The notes below the pieces were generated by a model. That model was not told the DNA's origin, did not search any database, and was given only the letters and a program-made list of their open reading frames with translations. The position numbers and the translations under genes were made by a program. Positions 1 through 5,553 of a stretch of 8,644 nt of DNA are shown one piece after another. The stretch's first letter is position 1; each line of letters begins with the position of its first letter. The DNA lies in assembly GCA_003563755.1 (NCBI GenBank), contig PWUB01000315.1, forward strand, positions 1-8,644, written 5' to 3'. Source of the stretch: Clostridia bacterium (GTDB lineage Bacteria; Bacillota_E; SLMV01; PUMD01).

Positions 1-36
1 CGGAACATCTAGTGGTCGCTGCCCTTGGATGATCAT
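1..36 (-). CDS. Possible start of a gene cut by the window edge
   Basis: An ATG at 36 opens a frame that stays open for 12 codons to the window edge (MIIQGQRPLDVP). An AAGGAG Shine-Dalgarno-like stretch lies at 51-56, but its 14-base spacing to the ATG is longer than usual. An extended -10 promoter element lies about 50 bases further upstream. Orientation matches all the other genes. Twelve residues are too few to recognise a family, so no function is given. It could also be untranslated leader, with the real start outside the window. Confidence 0.35.
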   Translation of the reverse strand, partial: MIIQGQRPLDVP

Positions 37-87
37 CTGTCGGATGGACTCTCCTTCCTCCCCCACGCTGTGGGATACGCACCTTTC

Positions 88-96
88 ATTATAGCA
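88..96 (-). promoter_or_regulatory. Extended -10 promoter element downstream of the GTPase gene
   Basis: On the minus strand this reads TGCTATAAT, a perfect match to the sigma-A extended -10 consensus TGnTATAAT. No good -35 is visible 16-18 bases upstream, which is tolerated by extended -10 promoters. It sits 25 bases after the GTPase stop codon and about 50 bases before the possible ATG at 36, so it could start a separate transcript for the next gene. A 5-bp inverted repeat (GCACA, 6 bases, TGTGC at 94-109) touches its upstream side. A short hairpin (CCCAC-AGC-GTGGG at 62-74) would lie in the leader RNA. Confidence 0.4.
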
Positions 97-121
97 CATG
101 AGCCTGTGCATGAGGCGCACC

Positions 122-820
122 TCAGCCCCGACAGACCCTGCGCCACGTGAGCCTTATACCCTCTCCCCGTCCTGCCGACATGGGTATGACGCGGGTGCTT
201 GCGAAATGCGTCTGAATGTCCATCCGCCCCACCTGGGCCCAGGGAAGGTCCATCTTGTTCGCCACTACGATGTGTCGGGGCGGCAGCCCTCGACGTGCGT
301 CCCGCCGGCAGCCCAAGAGCCGCGCCAGGTAGTCGCGCAGTCCCTGGGGTCTGGCGAAGCCATTGACGTCCATGGGGATGCTTCCCCGCAGATCCTCCCA
401 ATCTGCCTTCCTGATCAACCGCTGCAGGGCTCGATCGACCTCGGTGAGCCCCTCGTGTGCACCGTGCTTACCCACGCGTGAGGCATCGAGAACGTGGATT
501 ATGGCATCACTATGCATCAGCAGCCTCAGCGTTGCACCAGCGGCCTCCCTGAGCCTCCTGGATGCCGAAATCTCATCGGGCATACCCGGGGTATCGTAGA
601 CCACCCAGCTGGCTCCTGCAGAATCCAGGAGGCCGCGCGGGAGACCGTTTTCGTCACTTGTGTATCGGGACCCTCCCCCGCCCGGATCATCGGGGGCGGC
701 GCCGGACGAGGCCCCCACCGCGGGGCTGATCCCCCTGCCTCCGTTGAGCTCCGCTGTCAGGCGCCCGAACAGCGTGGTCTTTCCTACGCCCGGCGCACCC
801 ACTATCACGCATGTTTTCAC
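122..820 (-). CDS. Small P-loop GTPase, coupled to SpoVK
   Basis: A 232-residue TRAFAC-type GTPase with all the main nucleotide-binding motifs in order: G1 GAPGVGKT (8-15), G3 DTPG (76-79), G4 NKMD (188-191) and G5 MSA (214-216). The domain fills the protein, so it lacks the KH or membrane domains of Era or FeoB. Residues 27-70, between G1 and G3, form a Gly/Ala/Ser-rich stretch with no clear G2 motif. The start is a GTG at 818-820 sharing GTGA with the spoVK stop, so translation is probably coupled. A GAGGGG element lies 8 bases upstream. The cellular partner is not evident. Position as the last gene after spoVK suggests a role with that ATPase, or with the flavoproteins upstream of it. I cannot place it in a named subfamily; EutP/PduV-like was considered but not supported beyond the general G motifs. 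Confidence 0.88.
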   Translation of the reverse strand: MKTCVIVGAPGVGKTTLFGRLTAELNGGRGISPAVGASSGAAPDDPGGGGSRYTSDENGLPRGLLDSAGASWVVYDTPGMPDEISASRRLREAAGATLRLLMHSDAIIHVLDASRVGKHGAHEGLTEVDRALQRLIRKADWEDLRGSIPMDVNGFARPQGLRDYLARLLGCRRDARRGLPPRHIVVANKMDLPWAQVGRMDIQTHFASTRVIPMSAGRGEGIRLTWRRVCRG

Positions 821-1836
821 GGTTGGATCCCCTCGAAATCCCGGCCTGTGAGCGTCATCAGATCCCGGCGGGAGAGACTCTGGTGGTGTACGATTCTCAG
901 TGCTTGAACGCGCATCGATCTCTCGAGCAGGTTCCGAACGGTACGGGCATTGCCCGACCGGCCCCGACCACGAGATATCTCCTCGAGTGTCTCCGCGAGC
1001 GCCACACGGGCGCTTTCAGAGAGGCAGTATTCCCTCTCTGAAAGCATGATGTCCGCGATCGCCAGCAGTTCCTCCAGGCTGTAGTCGGGGAAATCCAGGT
1101 GCATCGGAAAGCGCGACCGTAGGCCGGGATTCTGCCTCAAAAACCACTCCATCTCGCCCCGGTATCCAGCGAGTATGAGTACGAAACTGTCCTTGTGGTC
1201 CTCCATGGCCTTGACCAGGGTATCTATGGCTTCCTTTCCGAAGTCCTTCTCCCCGCCCCGGGCCAGGGAGTATGCTTCATCGATGAAGAGCACCCCGCCC
1301 ATGGCTTCCTTGACCTTCGCCCGGGTCTTCTGGGCGGTGTGCCCGATATATTCACCCACCAGATCGGCACGCTCGATCTCCACCATGTGTCCCTGCTTTA
1401 ACACCCCGATGTCCCGGAATATCTGACCCAGGATCCGTGCCACGGTGGTCTTTCCGGTACCCGGGTTTCCGCTGAAGACCATGTGCAGCACCGTGGATTC
1501 GGCGGGCAGGTCCAGGTCGGCCCGCCGTTTCTGAACGCACACGTAGGCCGCGATCTCGCGTACCCTCTTCTTCACCTCCTCCAGCCCGACCAGGCGCTTT
1601 AGGTGAAGGTATCCGGGCCCTCTCTCGTAGGTTGAAAAGGGCACATGCTGATCCTCAGTTCGGTTCGCACGCTGATTGGTGCCGCCCCGGGAGATGCGCG
1701 TTTCACCCCGAAGATGTGTCTCTGAGACCCGTCCCTCCGTGAAATACGCCAGAGCAGTCGGCACGCAGACACGGCCCTCTTCAAGGTGCTGTAGTATCTC
1801 CTCGGTCCTGGTTTGACCGTTGCGCCTTCCCGCCAC
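817..1836 (-). CDS. spoVK: Stage V sporulation protein K, AAA+ ATPase (SpoVK/CbbX type)
   Basis: A 339-residue AAA+ ATPase closely resembling Bacillus subtilis SpoVK (about 322 residues) over its core. Visible landmarks are the N-linker motif LVGLEEVKK (82-90), Walker A GNPGTGKTT (123-131), RADLVGEYIGHTAQKT (156-171), Walker B VLFIDEAYSLARGGEKDFG (182-200), ILAGY (221-225), an arginine-finger region RSRFP (240-244) and the sensor-2 region GNARTVRN (295-302). Residues 1-80 are divergent and of unknown role. The start is GTG, preceded by a GGGGTGA ribosome-binding sequence; it lies 26 bases after the flavoprotein stop. In B. subtilis the gene is needed for spore maturation; the related CbbX is a Rubisco activase, so the family remodels protein complexes. 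Its place behind two redox flavoproteins and before a GTPase is unusual and leaves its client open. Confidence 0.93.
   Translation of the reverse strand: MAGRRNGQTRTEEILQHLEEGRVCVPTALAYFTEGRVSETHLRGETRISRGGTNQRANRTEDQHVPFSTYERGPGYLHLKRLVGLEEVKKRVREIAAYVCVQKRRADLDLPAESTVLHMVFSGNPGTGKTTVARILGQIFRDIGVLKQGHMVEIERADLVGEYIGHTAQKTRAKVKEAMGGVLFIDEAYSLARGGEKDFGKEAIDTLVKAMEDHKDSFVLILAGYRGEMEWFLRQNPGLRSRFPMHLDFPDYSLEELLAIADIMLSEREYCLSESARVALAETLEEISRGRGRSGNARTVRNLLERSMRVQALRIVHHQSLSRRDLMTLTGRDFEGIQP
1012..1045. repeat. 13-bp perfect inverted repeat inside spoVK
   Basis: The arms GCTTTCAGAGAGG (1012-1024) and CCTCTCTGAAAGC (1033-1045) are exact reverse complements separated by 8 bases. In spoVK mRNA this would be a strong hairpin across codons for MLSEREYCLSES (about residues 264-275). 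No T-run follows on either strand, so it is not a standard intrinsic terminator. Confidence 0.85.
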
Positions 1837-1862
1837 AGTCTCACCCCACCTTCCCGCCAGGT

Positions 1863-3149
1863 TCAGAGAGGTCGGGAGAACAGCCCGGTCAGCCCTGTCT
1901 GCAGCAGACGATCATCGAGGATCTCGTGATCGGTGGTATACAGATCCCTATTCAGCATGCGCTCGAAGAAAACCGAGCCAGCGAAGGTGTAACTCTTCGT
2001 GAGTCCTTCCCCGGTCAGCAGTTCGTCCCGGCCGAAGGCAATGAATTCACCCACCGCAGTGCTCCTGGGTATCTCCACCGTCGTGAGATCGAGACTGCTG
2101 CGGGCCGCGTTGTGACCTGCCAACATCCCGGTGACAATCGCCTCGGTGTGTCCGACATACACGCCCGCCTTTTCCCCGGCGCAGAAGAGATTAGACACCC
2201 CTCTCACCTGCAGGTCGTTGTCACGGGGCGTTATGGCAGTGAACCGAATGGAGTTACCCCTTCCCCCAGCATACGGGTCCTCGAACCGGGCACGTTCCAT
2301 CCCAGGCACCTTTCGCAGGAGTTGCAGAGGGAAATAGGGTGTCATCAGCTTCGCATGACCCGTATCGAGGAGGATGATGCTTTCGGCGTACTCGGATATC
2401 GCATACTGCTGGCAGGCCTTCACCGCCAACTTGCTCATCTCCCTTAGCTCCTCGGGCAGCTCGATCACAGCGACGCCGGTCTCCTGCAGGGACCGCTGAA
2501 CCTCCCCCGACAGTGATTCGAGATGGATCTTGCCGGATCCGCTCATGGCTCCCGGTACCTCGGGACCCTTACTGGCCATCATCTCCTTCACCCCGGCCCG
2601 GGCCGCTATGCTGATCCTGGGCCCGAAGGCGGGACATCGCTGGATGCACATCACACAACCGTTACCGTAACGAACACAGTTGCCCATGGGACCAGACGTT
2701 CCCGTGGCATCGATGAAGACATCCGCCTCTATGCGCTCTCCGTCTTCATCCACAAGGGCCAGGAGTCTCTCCTCCTTCACCTCGACGTCGGTTATGCGCC
2801 TGGGCAGGTGGATCTCGACTCCCGCCCCCAGGAGGTGATCCTTGACCAGGGGCTCCATGACAGTGACATCATACAGGGATGCATGCTTGTGACCCGGAAA
2901 TACCACATCTTCATGCCTCGCTGCTTCATCCGTAAGATCGAACAGCTCTCCTCCTCCGCCCAGGCGTAGGCATTCCTCCGCGGCGGTGTAGCGTCCATTG
3001 TTGCGCATGATGCCTCCGACCAGGCCGGCACCGAGCAGCATATCCGTTCTCTCGTACAGCTTTACGTGCACCCCGGCACGAACGGCCGACAAAGCGGCGG
3101 AACAGCCTGCCCAGCCGCCTCCCACGACTGCTACCCTACCGTTACTCAC
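1863..3149 (-). CDS. FAD-dependent oxidoreductase with CxxCxxxCP motif
   Basis: A flavoprotein of about 428 residues. An N-terminal Rossmann motif, VAVVGGGWAG (6-15), is followed by an acidic residue ending strand 2 (E33). The second FAD signature is DATGT (147-151). A C-terminal FAD-contact segment, FCAGEKAGVYVGHTEA, resembles the GidA/TrmFO and HdrA-like fold. Four cysteines, C158, C165, C168 and C172, in NCVRYGNGCVMCIQRCP look like an iron-sulfur or redox-active centre. The start is uncertain. AGGAGG at 3157-3162 is 7 bases from the GTG at 3149 but only 1 base from an ATG at 3155. That ATG would give the common ATGA overlap with the upstream stop. An earlier in-frame start at 3227 lies inside the upstream gene and adds non-conserved sequence. 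The tight junction with the PyrK-like reductase suggests that the two proteins form an electron-transfer pair. The substrate is unknown. Confidence 0.85.
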   Translation of the reverse strand: MSNGRVAVVGGGWAGCSAALSAVRAGVHVKLYERTDMLLGAGLVGGIMRNNGRYTAAEECLRLGGGGELFDLTDEAARHEDVVFPGHKHASLYDVTVMEPLVKDHLLGAGVEIHLPRRITDVEVKEERLLALVDEDGERIEADVFIDATGTSGPMGNCVRYGNGCVMCIQRCPAFGPRISIAARAGVKEMMASKGPEVPGAMSGSGKIHLESLSGEVQRSLQETGVAVIELPEELREMSKLAVKACQQYAISEYAESIILLDTGHAKLMTPYFPLQLLRKVPGMERARFEDPYAGGRGNSIRFTAITPRDNDLQVRGVSNLFCAGEKAGVYVGHTEAIVTGMLAGHNAARSSLDLTTVEIPRSTAVGEFIAFGRDELLTGEGLTKSYTFAGSVFFERMLNRDLYTTDHEILDDRLLQTGLTGLFSRPL

Positions 3150-3151
3150 GA

Positions 3152-4153
3152 TCATCCCTCCTGCCGCTCCTGGGGCATCTCCGCGGCCCACCAGAAAACG
3201 TCCTCGGGAGCCACATCCGCCTTGCATCCTCTGATCTCTGTCCGGTCACGCAGTGTGATGCTGCAGCTGCCGCACCTTCCGTCCCCGCATACCATGATCT
3301 GGTTGTTGGAGGCCACCCATCCCTGGTCGTCTCCGATGAGCGGCGCTATCCGACCGTGCAGGTAGTCACTTCCCAGGCTGACGACGAGGTCGGGTCCGTT
3401 TCCCCTCACCGTCTGCCTGAGCCAGTCCCGCCGTGTGCTGTAGGAGCGGGGACTGGAGAACTCCAGTGTTCTCAGATGCCCGGGAAAGTCACCCAGCTCC
3501 CGGAGCACGTACAGGGACCCGGTGGAACCGGGATCCACACTCACCGTGACCCGGTTGTTTCCTGCCCGTAGGGTTCTCAATACCCCGGGGAGCAGGGACT
3601 GACCCGTCGTGGATACGAGGATCGTCGCCTCTCCTTCATCCAGGTCATAGAGACGACGCGTTCCAAGCAGGCCGCTCCGAAAGGGTCCTTTCACCATCCA
3701 GCAGTCTCTGGCCCCGGCCAGGGCCCTGGTCTTGGGTCCACGAACCCGCAAAACGATCGACATGGATGTCTCATCGCTGGCGAGAACAGCCATCGGTGCT
3801 GCCGAGACCTGGGGAGCATGTTCCGATGCAGCAAGGATGAAGGCTCCCGGCCGGCGGATCTCGTGAACCCAGGCCCGTGCAACCTCGACTTCCGCCCGGT
3901 GAAGGTCCGGACCGATGACCCTGTGACTGATCACCCTCATGGAAGTGAACTCCCGTGGCGGCTGAGGCTCGGGCGCCCGGCTGCGAAGCTCGTATACGCA
4001 CAGACCCGTCCAGTGACACTCGTCGCACGTGTTGAGGCCGCGGAGCACCGGGCACACCGGACAGTCGCCCACGTCAGCCAGTATACACGGACACCACGGT
4101 GATCCCGCGTCGTGACAGGTCATAAGGTATTCGACCCTTGAAGACACACGCAT
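3152..4153 (-). CDS. PyrK-like FAD/NAD(P)H-binding reductase subunit with Cys-rich N-terminus
   Basis: A 333-residue protein of the ferredoxin-reductase-like family that includes PyrK, the dihydroorotate dehydrogenase electron-transfer subunit, and sulfide dehydrogenase subunits. The FAD-domain segments PGAFILAAS and GPKTRALA are followed by a nucleotide-binding half containing ILVSTTGQSLLPGVLRTL and NNRVTVSVDPG. The C-terminal C289-x4-C294-x2-C297-x12-C310 closely matches the PyrK [2Fe-2S] ligand pattern. Ahead of the FAD domain there is an extra cysteine-rich segment with C13, C21, C23, C31, C34, C43, C46 and C52, which could bind a further metal cluster. Typical PyrK is about 250-260 residues, so this is an extended version. 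No pyrD or pyr gene is nearby, so a role in pyrimidine synthesis is unlikely. ATG at 4153 is preceded by GAGGG with 9-base spacing. It probably passes electrons to or from the flavoprotein encoded next. Confidence 0.85.
   Translation of the reverse strand: MRVSSRVEYLMTCHDAGSPWCPCILADVGDCPVCPVLRGLNTCDECHWTGLCVYELRSRAPEPQPPREFTSMRVISHRVIGPDLHRAEVEVARAWVHEIRRPGAFILAASEHAPQVSAAPMAVLASDETSMSIVLRVRGPKTRALAGARDCWMVKGPFRSGLLGTRRLYDLDEGEATILVSTTGQSLLPGVLRTLRAGNNRVTVSVDPGSTGSLYVLRELGDFPGHLRTLEFSSPRSYSTRRDWLRQTVRGNGPDLVVSLGSDYLHGRIAPLIGDDQGWVASNNQIMVCGDGRCGSCSITLRDRTEIRGCKADVAPEDVFWWAAEMPQERQEG
3157..3162 (-). promoter_or_regulatory. Ribosome-binding site that decides the flavoprotein start
   Basis: A perfect AGGAGG on the minus strand, lying in the last codons of the PyrK-like gene. 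Spacing is 7 bases to GTG at 3149 and 1 base to ATG at 3155, so the GTG is the better-placed start. The ATG cannot be excluded, because an AGGAG also lies 11 bases upstream of it. Confidence 0.6.
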
Positions 4154-4281
4154 CCCCCCGTTCCCTCACGAATCAATAACAGCGTATGAACTGCGGGGAT
4201 GGGCTGTGCCTGACCCCCGGGCAAAGCAGGGAGGTAGGGTAAAAAGTCCGGGAGTCCTTCGGTGAAAGGAGACGGTTACAG
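4154..4281 (-). other. Leader region between cobO and the PyrK-like gene
   Basis: This is 128 bases without a gene. On the minus strand it contains a short T-run (GGACTTTTTACC, near 4240) without a convincing GC-rich stem before it. An 8-bp stem with one mismatch and a 9-base loop lies at 4203-4227 (GCTTTGCC/GGCACAGC on the minus strand), not followed by U residues. I see no convincing -35/-10 pair and no cobalamin-riboswitch B12 box. The region may be a structured leader or simply a spacer within one long operon. Confidence 0.4.
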
Positions 4282-4890
4282 CTATTCTTCTATGCCCCGG
4301 CGGGCCTGGAGACCCTCCGACCAGTAGTGCTTGGTTTCACGCATCTCGGTCACGAGGTCGGCAGCCTCGATGATCTCGTGCGGAGCCCGCCTTCCCGTAA
4401 GGACCAGCTCGACGCCCCTCGGCCGGCTGCTGATGAGATCCAACACCCGTTGGAGGGGGATCAGGCCGAAATGAACAGCCATGTTGACCTCGTCGAGAAT
4501 CAAGATATCAGTGGATCCAGCCTCGAAGGCACGCTCCGCCCGCCGCATGCCCTTGTCGGCCTGTTCAACCAGCTCTTCGGGCGGACAGCCTGGGGGAAAC
4601 ACCTTGACCTCTCCGTGGATCTTTTCGAGGATCTCAGAATCAAAGTCGGCCTCGTCAGCTACGAGATAGGCGACTCCCACCTGGAGTATCTCGAGCTGTG
4701 GGGCCAGCCGGAGTGCGGCCCGATGCTCGCCGTAACCCCACCGTTTCATGAACTGGATCATCAGCACTCGCAATCCCCAGCCCACGGCCCTCATGGCCAG
4801 TCCCAGGGCGGCCGTCGTCTTGCCTTTGCCATCCCCGGTGTAGACATGGGTGGCACCGCTGCCGAGGAGGTCTTCATGTGCTTGTGGCAT
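4282..4890 (-). CDS. cobO: Corrinoid adenosyltransferase (cob(I)yrinic acid a,c-diamide adenosyltransferase)
   Basis: A 202-residue CobO/BtuR/CobA-type enzyme. The family transfers the 5'-deoxyadenosyl group of ATP to Co(I) corrinoids to make adenosylcobalamin, in the cytoplasm. Signatures are the family P-loop GDGKGKTT (19-26), IQFMK (45-49), the Walker-B-like ILILDEVN (129-136), LTGRRAPHEIIEAADLVTEM, and the C-terminal KHYW...GLQARRGIEE. Length is normal for the family. ATG at 4890 is chosen because AGGAAGG lies 6 bases upstream; a TTG at 4926 would add 12 unsupported residues. It lies 69 bases after padR and is probably cotranscribed with it. The family needs cobalt reduced to Co(I), usually by a flavoprotein. 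That makes the two flavoprotein genes downstream plausible partners. No other cobalamin-synthesis gene is in the window. Confidence 0.93.
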   Translation of the reverse strand: MPQAHEDLLGSGATHVYTGDGKGKTTAALGLAMRAVGWGLRVLMIQFMKRWGYGEHRAALRLAPQLEILQVGVAYLVADEADFDSEILEKIHGEVKVFPPGCPPEELVEQADKGMRRAERAFEAGSTDILILDEVNMAVHFGLIPLQRVLDLISSRPRGVELVLTGRRAPHEIIEAADLVTEMRETKHYWSEGLQARRGIEE

Positions 4891-4913
4891 GTGTAACCTT
4901 CCTAACGTCAAAA

Positions 4914-4923
4914 TTGAGCTCAA
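4914..4923. repeat. Perfect palindrome upstream of cobO
   Basis: TTGAGCTCAA is a 10-base perfect palindrome in the 69-base padR-cobO gap, 24 bases ahead of the cobO start. It could be a protein-binding site or chance; no promoter elements around it are convincing. Confidence 0.3.
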
Positions 4924-4959
4924 CAAACTCGCCGATACCCAACCAGCGAATTTAGAGTT

Positions 4960-5370
4960 TCAATCAGTTGTTCTTTCCATCACATCGTGATAGCGATCTA
5001 TGAACGCCTCAAGCAGCTGGCGGTTGCGCATCAGCGCGCCCACCCAGGTATCCAGGAAGTCACGGCCCTCAGGGGTAACCCTGTACACCTTTCGCGCCGG
5101 ACCGCTGCCCGTGGTGTCCCAAGTTGACTCGATGAAGCCGTCCGCCTCGAGCTTCTGAAGGTTTCGATAGATCCCGCCCGGATCGGCATCAGCCAAGCCG
5201 AACTCACCCAGCCTACTCGTCAGTTCGTAGCCGTGTGCCGGCTCTTCCATCAATAGGAGGATCAACAGGGGCTGAACGAAACCCTGCACGACCGCTCCCT
5301 GCCTGGGATGTGGACAATAGCAGTGTCGCCTGTCATCTCCGTTGCAGTGTCCGTCATTGCCGATCTTCAT
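4960..5370 (-). CDS. PadR-family transcriptional regulator with Cys/His-rich N-terminus
   Basis: A 136-residue winged-helix protein of the PadR family. The DNA-binding domain runs from about residue 30 to 105. It shows FVQPLLILLLMEEPAHGYEL (31-50), then GGIYRNLQKLEADGFIES (65-82), and the wing GPARKVYRVTPEGRDFL (90-106). A helical C-terminus (about 107-133) is suited to dimerisation. PadR proteins are mostly repressors that respond to small molecules. The N-terminus adds C9, C17 and C19 with H8, H16 and H21, a possible metal or redox sensor, which would fit the iron-sulfur flavoproteins encoded downstream. ATG at 5370 has AAGGA 9 bases upstream. A promoter and a 35-bp inverted repeat lie directly upstream, so self-repression and control of cobO and later genes are likely. 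Confidence 0.9.
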   Translation of the reverse strand: MKIGNDGHCNGDDRRHCYCPHPRQGAVVQGFVQPLLILLLMEEPAHGYELTSRLGEFGLADADPGGIYRNLQKLEADGFIESTWDTTGSGPARKVYRVTPEGRDFLDTWVGALMRNRQLLEAFIDRYHDVMERTTD

Positions 5371-5399
5371 CTGTACCAGTCCTTCGCTCCGCTAATGAA

Positions 5400-5428
5400 A
5401 GCATAATGTAGGTACAACGATCTGTCAA
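5400..5428 (-). promoter_or_regulatory. Sigma-A-type promoter of padR
   Basis: On the minus strand TTGACA (5423-5428, perfect -35) is followed after 17 bases by TATGCT (5400-5405, 4 of 6 matches to TATAAT). It is 30 bases upstream of the padR ATG, leaving a short leader. It is the best promoter in the window and probably drives padR, cobO and perhaps the downstream flavoprotein genes. Confidence 0.75.
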
Positions 5429-5440
5429 GATACCCTACAT
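5406..5440. promoter_or_regulatory. Inverted-repeat operator overlapping the padR promoter
   Basis: The arms ATGTAGG (5406-5412) and CCTACAT (5434-5440) are perfect 7-bp inverted repeats centred on 5423. The similarity extends inward (ATGTAGGTAC against GATACCCTACAT) with a one-base offset. The repeat covers the whole -35 and spacer of the padR promoter. Known PadR operators carry ATGT...ACAT dyads, so self-repression by the adjacent PadR is the simplest reading. The 35-bp span is longer than a single classic PadR site and may hold two dimers or one wide site. Confidence 0.6.
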
Positions 5441-5553
5441 ATGCCAGGCGCGCCTTCAGCATCGACCCTGGGCAGTCATCGCCCTGCTGTCGGGGCCATG
5501 GGTCTGTGAAGCATCACATCTGTACACGGCACGCATCCCCGGTGCTCCACAAG
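5441..5553 (-). other. Gap between the nucleotidase gene and the padR operator
   Basis: No gene is seen. It contains several short inverted repeats: TGTGA-AGCA-TCACA at 5505-5518, GGGC-N7-GCCC at 5470-5484 enclosed by GACCC/GGGTC at 5464-5468 and 5500-5504, and the palindrome AGGCGCGCCT at 5446-5455. The nested GACCC/GGGC stems might form a terminator-like structure after the nucleotidase gene. No U-run follows, so an intrinsic terminator is not supported. Confidence 0.35.

Noticed and set aside
33..401. A second minus-strand frame overlapping the GTPase C-terminus, considered as evidence of a frameshift
   Set aside because: G1, G3, G4 and G5 of the GTPase are all in one frame ending at 122. 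The other frame gives no recognisable continuation.
1926..2447. A 173-codon plus-strand open frame opposite the FAD oxidoreductase
   Set aside because: It lies wholly within a gene with clear FAD motifs, and the translation resembles no family.
2660..2672. CGTTAC-C-GTAACG dyad in the flavoprotein gene
   Set aside because: It is a short coding-sequence palindrome over the conserved RYGNG codons; no regulatory context.
3453..3473. Overlapping short inverted repeats (CTGGAG-AA-CTCCAG and GAGAAC-N6-GTTCTC) in the PyrK-like gene
   Set aside because: Six-base arms are expected by chance in a sequence of this length, and they lie inside coding sequence.
3152..4153. Assignment as true PyrK of pyrimidine synthesis
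   Set aside because: No pyrD or other pyr gene is nearby, and the N-terminus has an extra eight-cysteine segment. A related electron-transfer subunit is more likely.
4154..4281. Cobalamin riboswitch in the cobO/PyrK-like leader or upstream of cobO
   Set aside because: No B12 box or typical conserved core was seen in this gap, in the 69-base gap before cobO, or in the padR leader.
4327..4896. A 189-codon open frame on the plus strand opposite cobO
   Set aside because: It is the antisense shadow of a confidently assigned gene. High G+C makes stop codons rare on the opposite strand, and its translation shows no domain.
5505..5518. CRP-like site TGTGA...TCACA
   Set aside because: The spacer is 4 bases, not 6, and no promoter is correctly placed. 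Probably a chance dyad.
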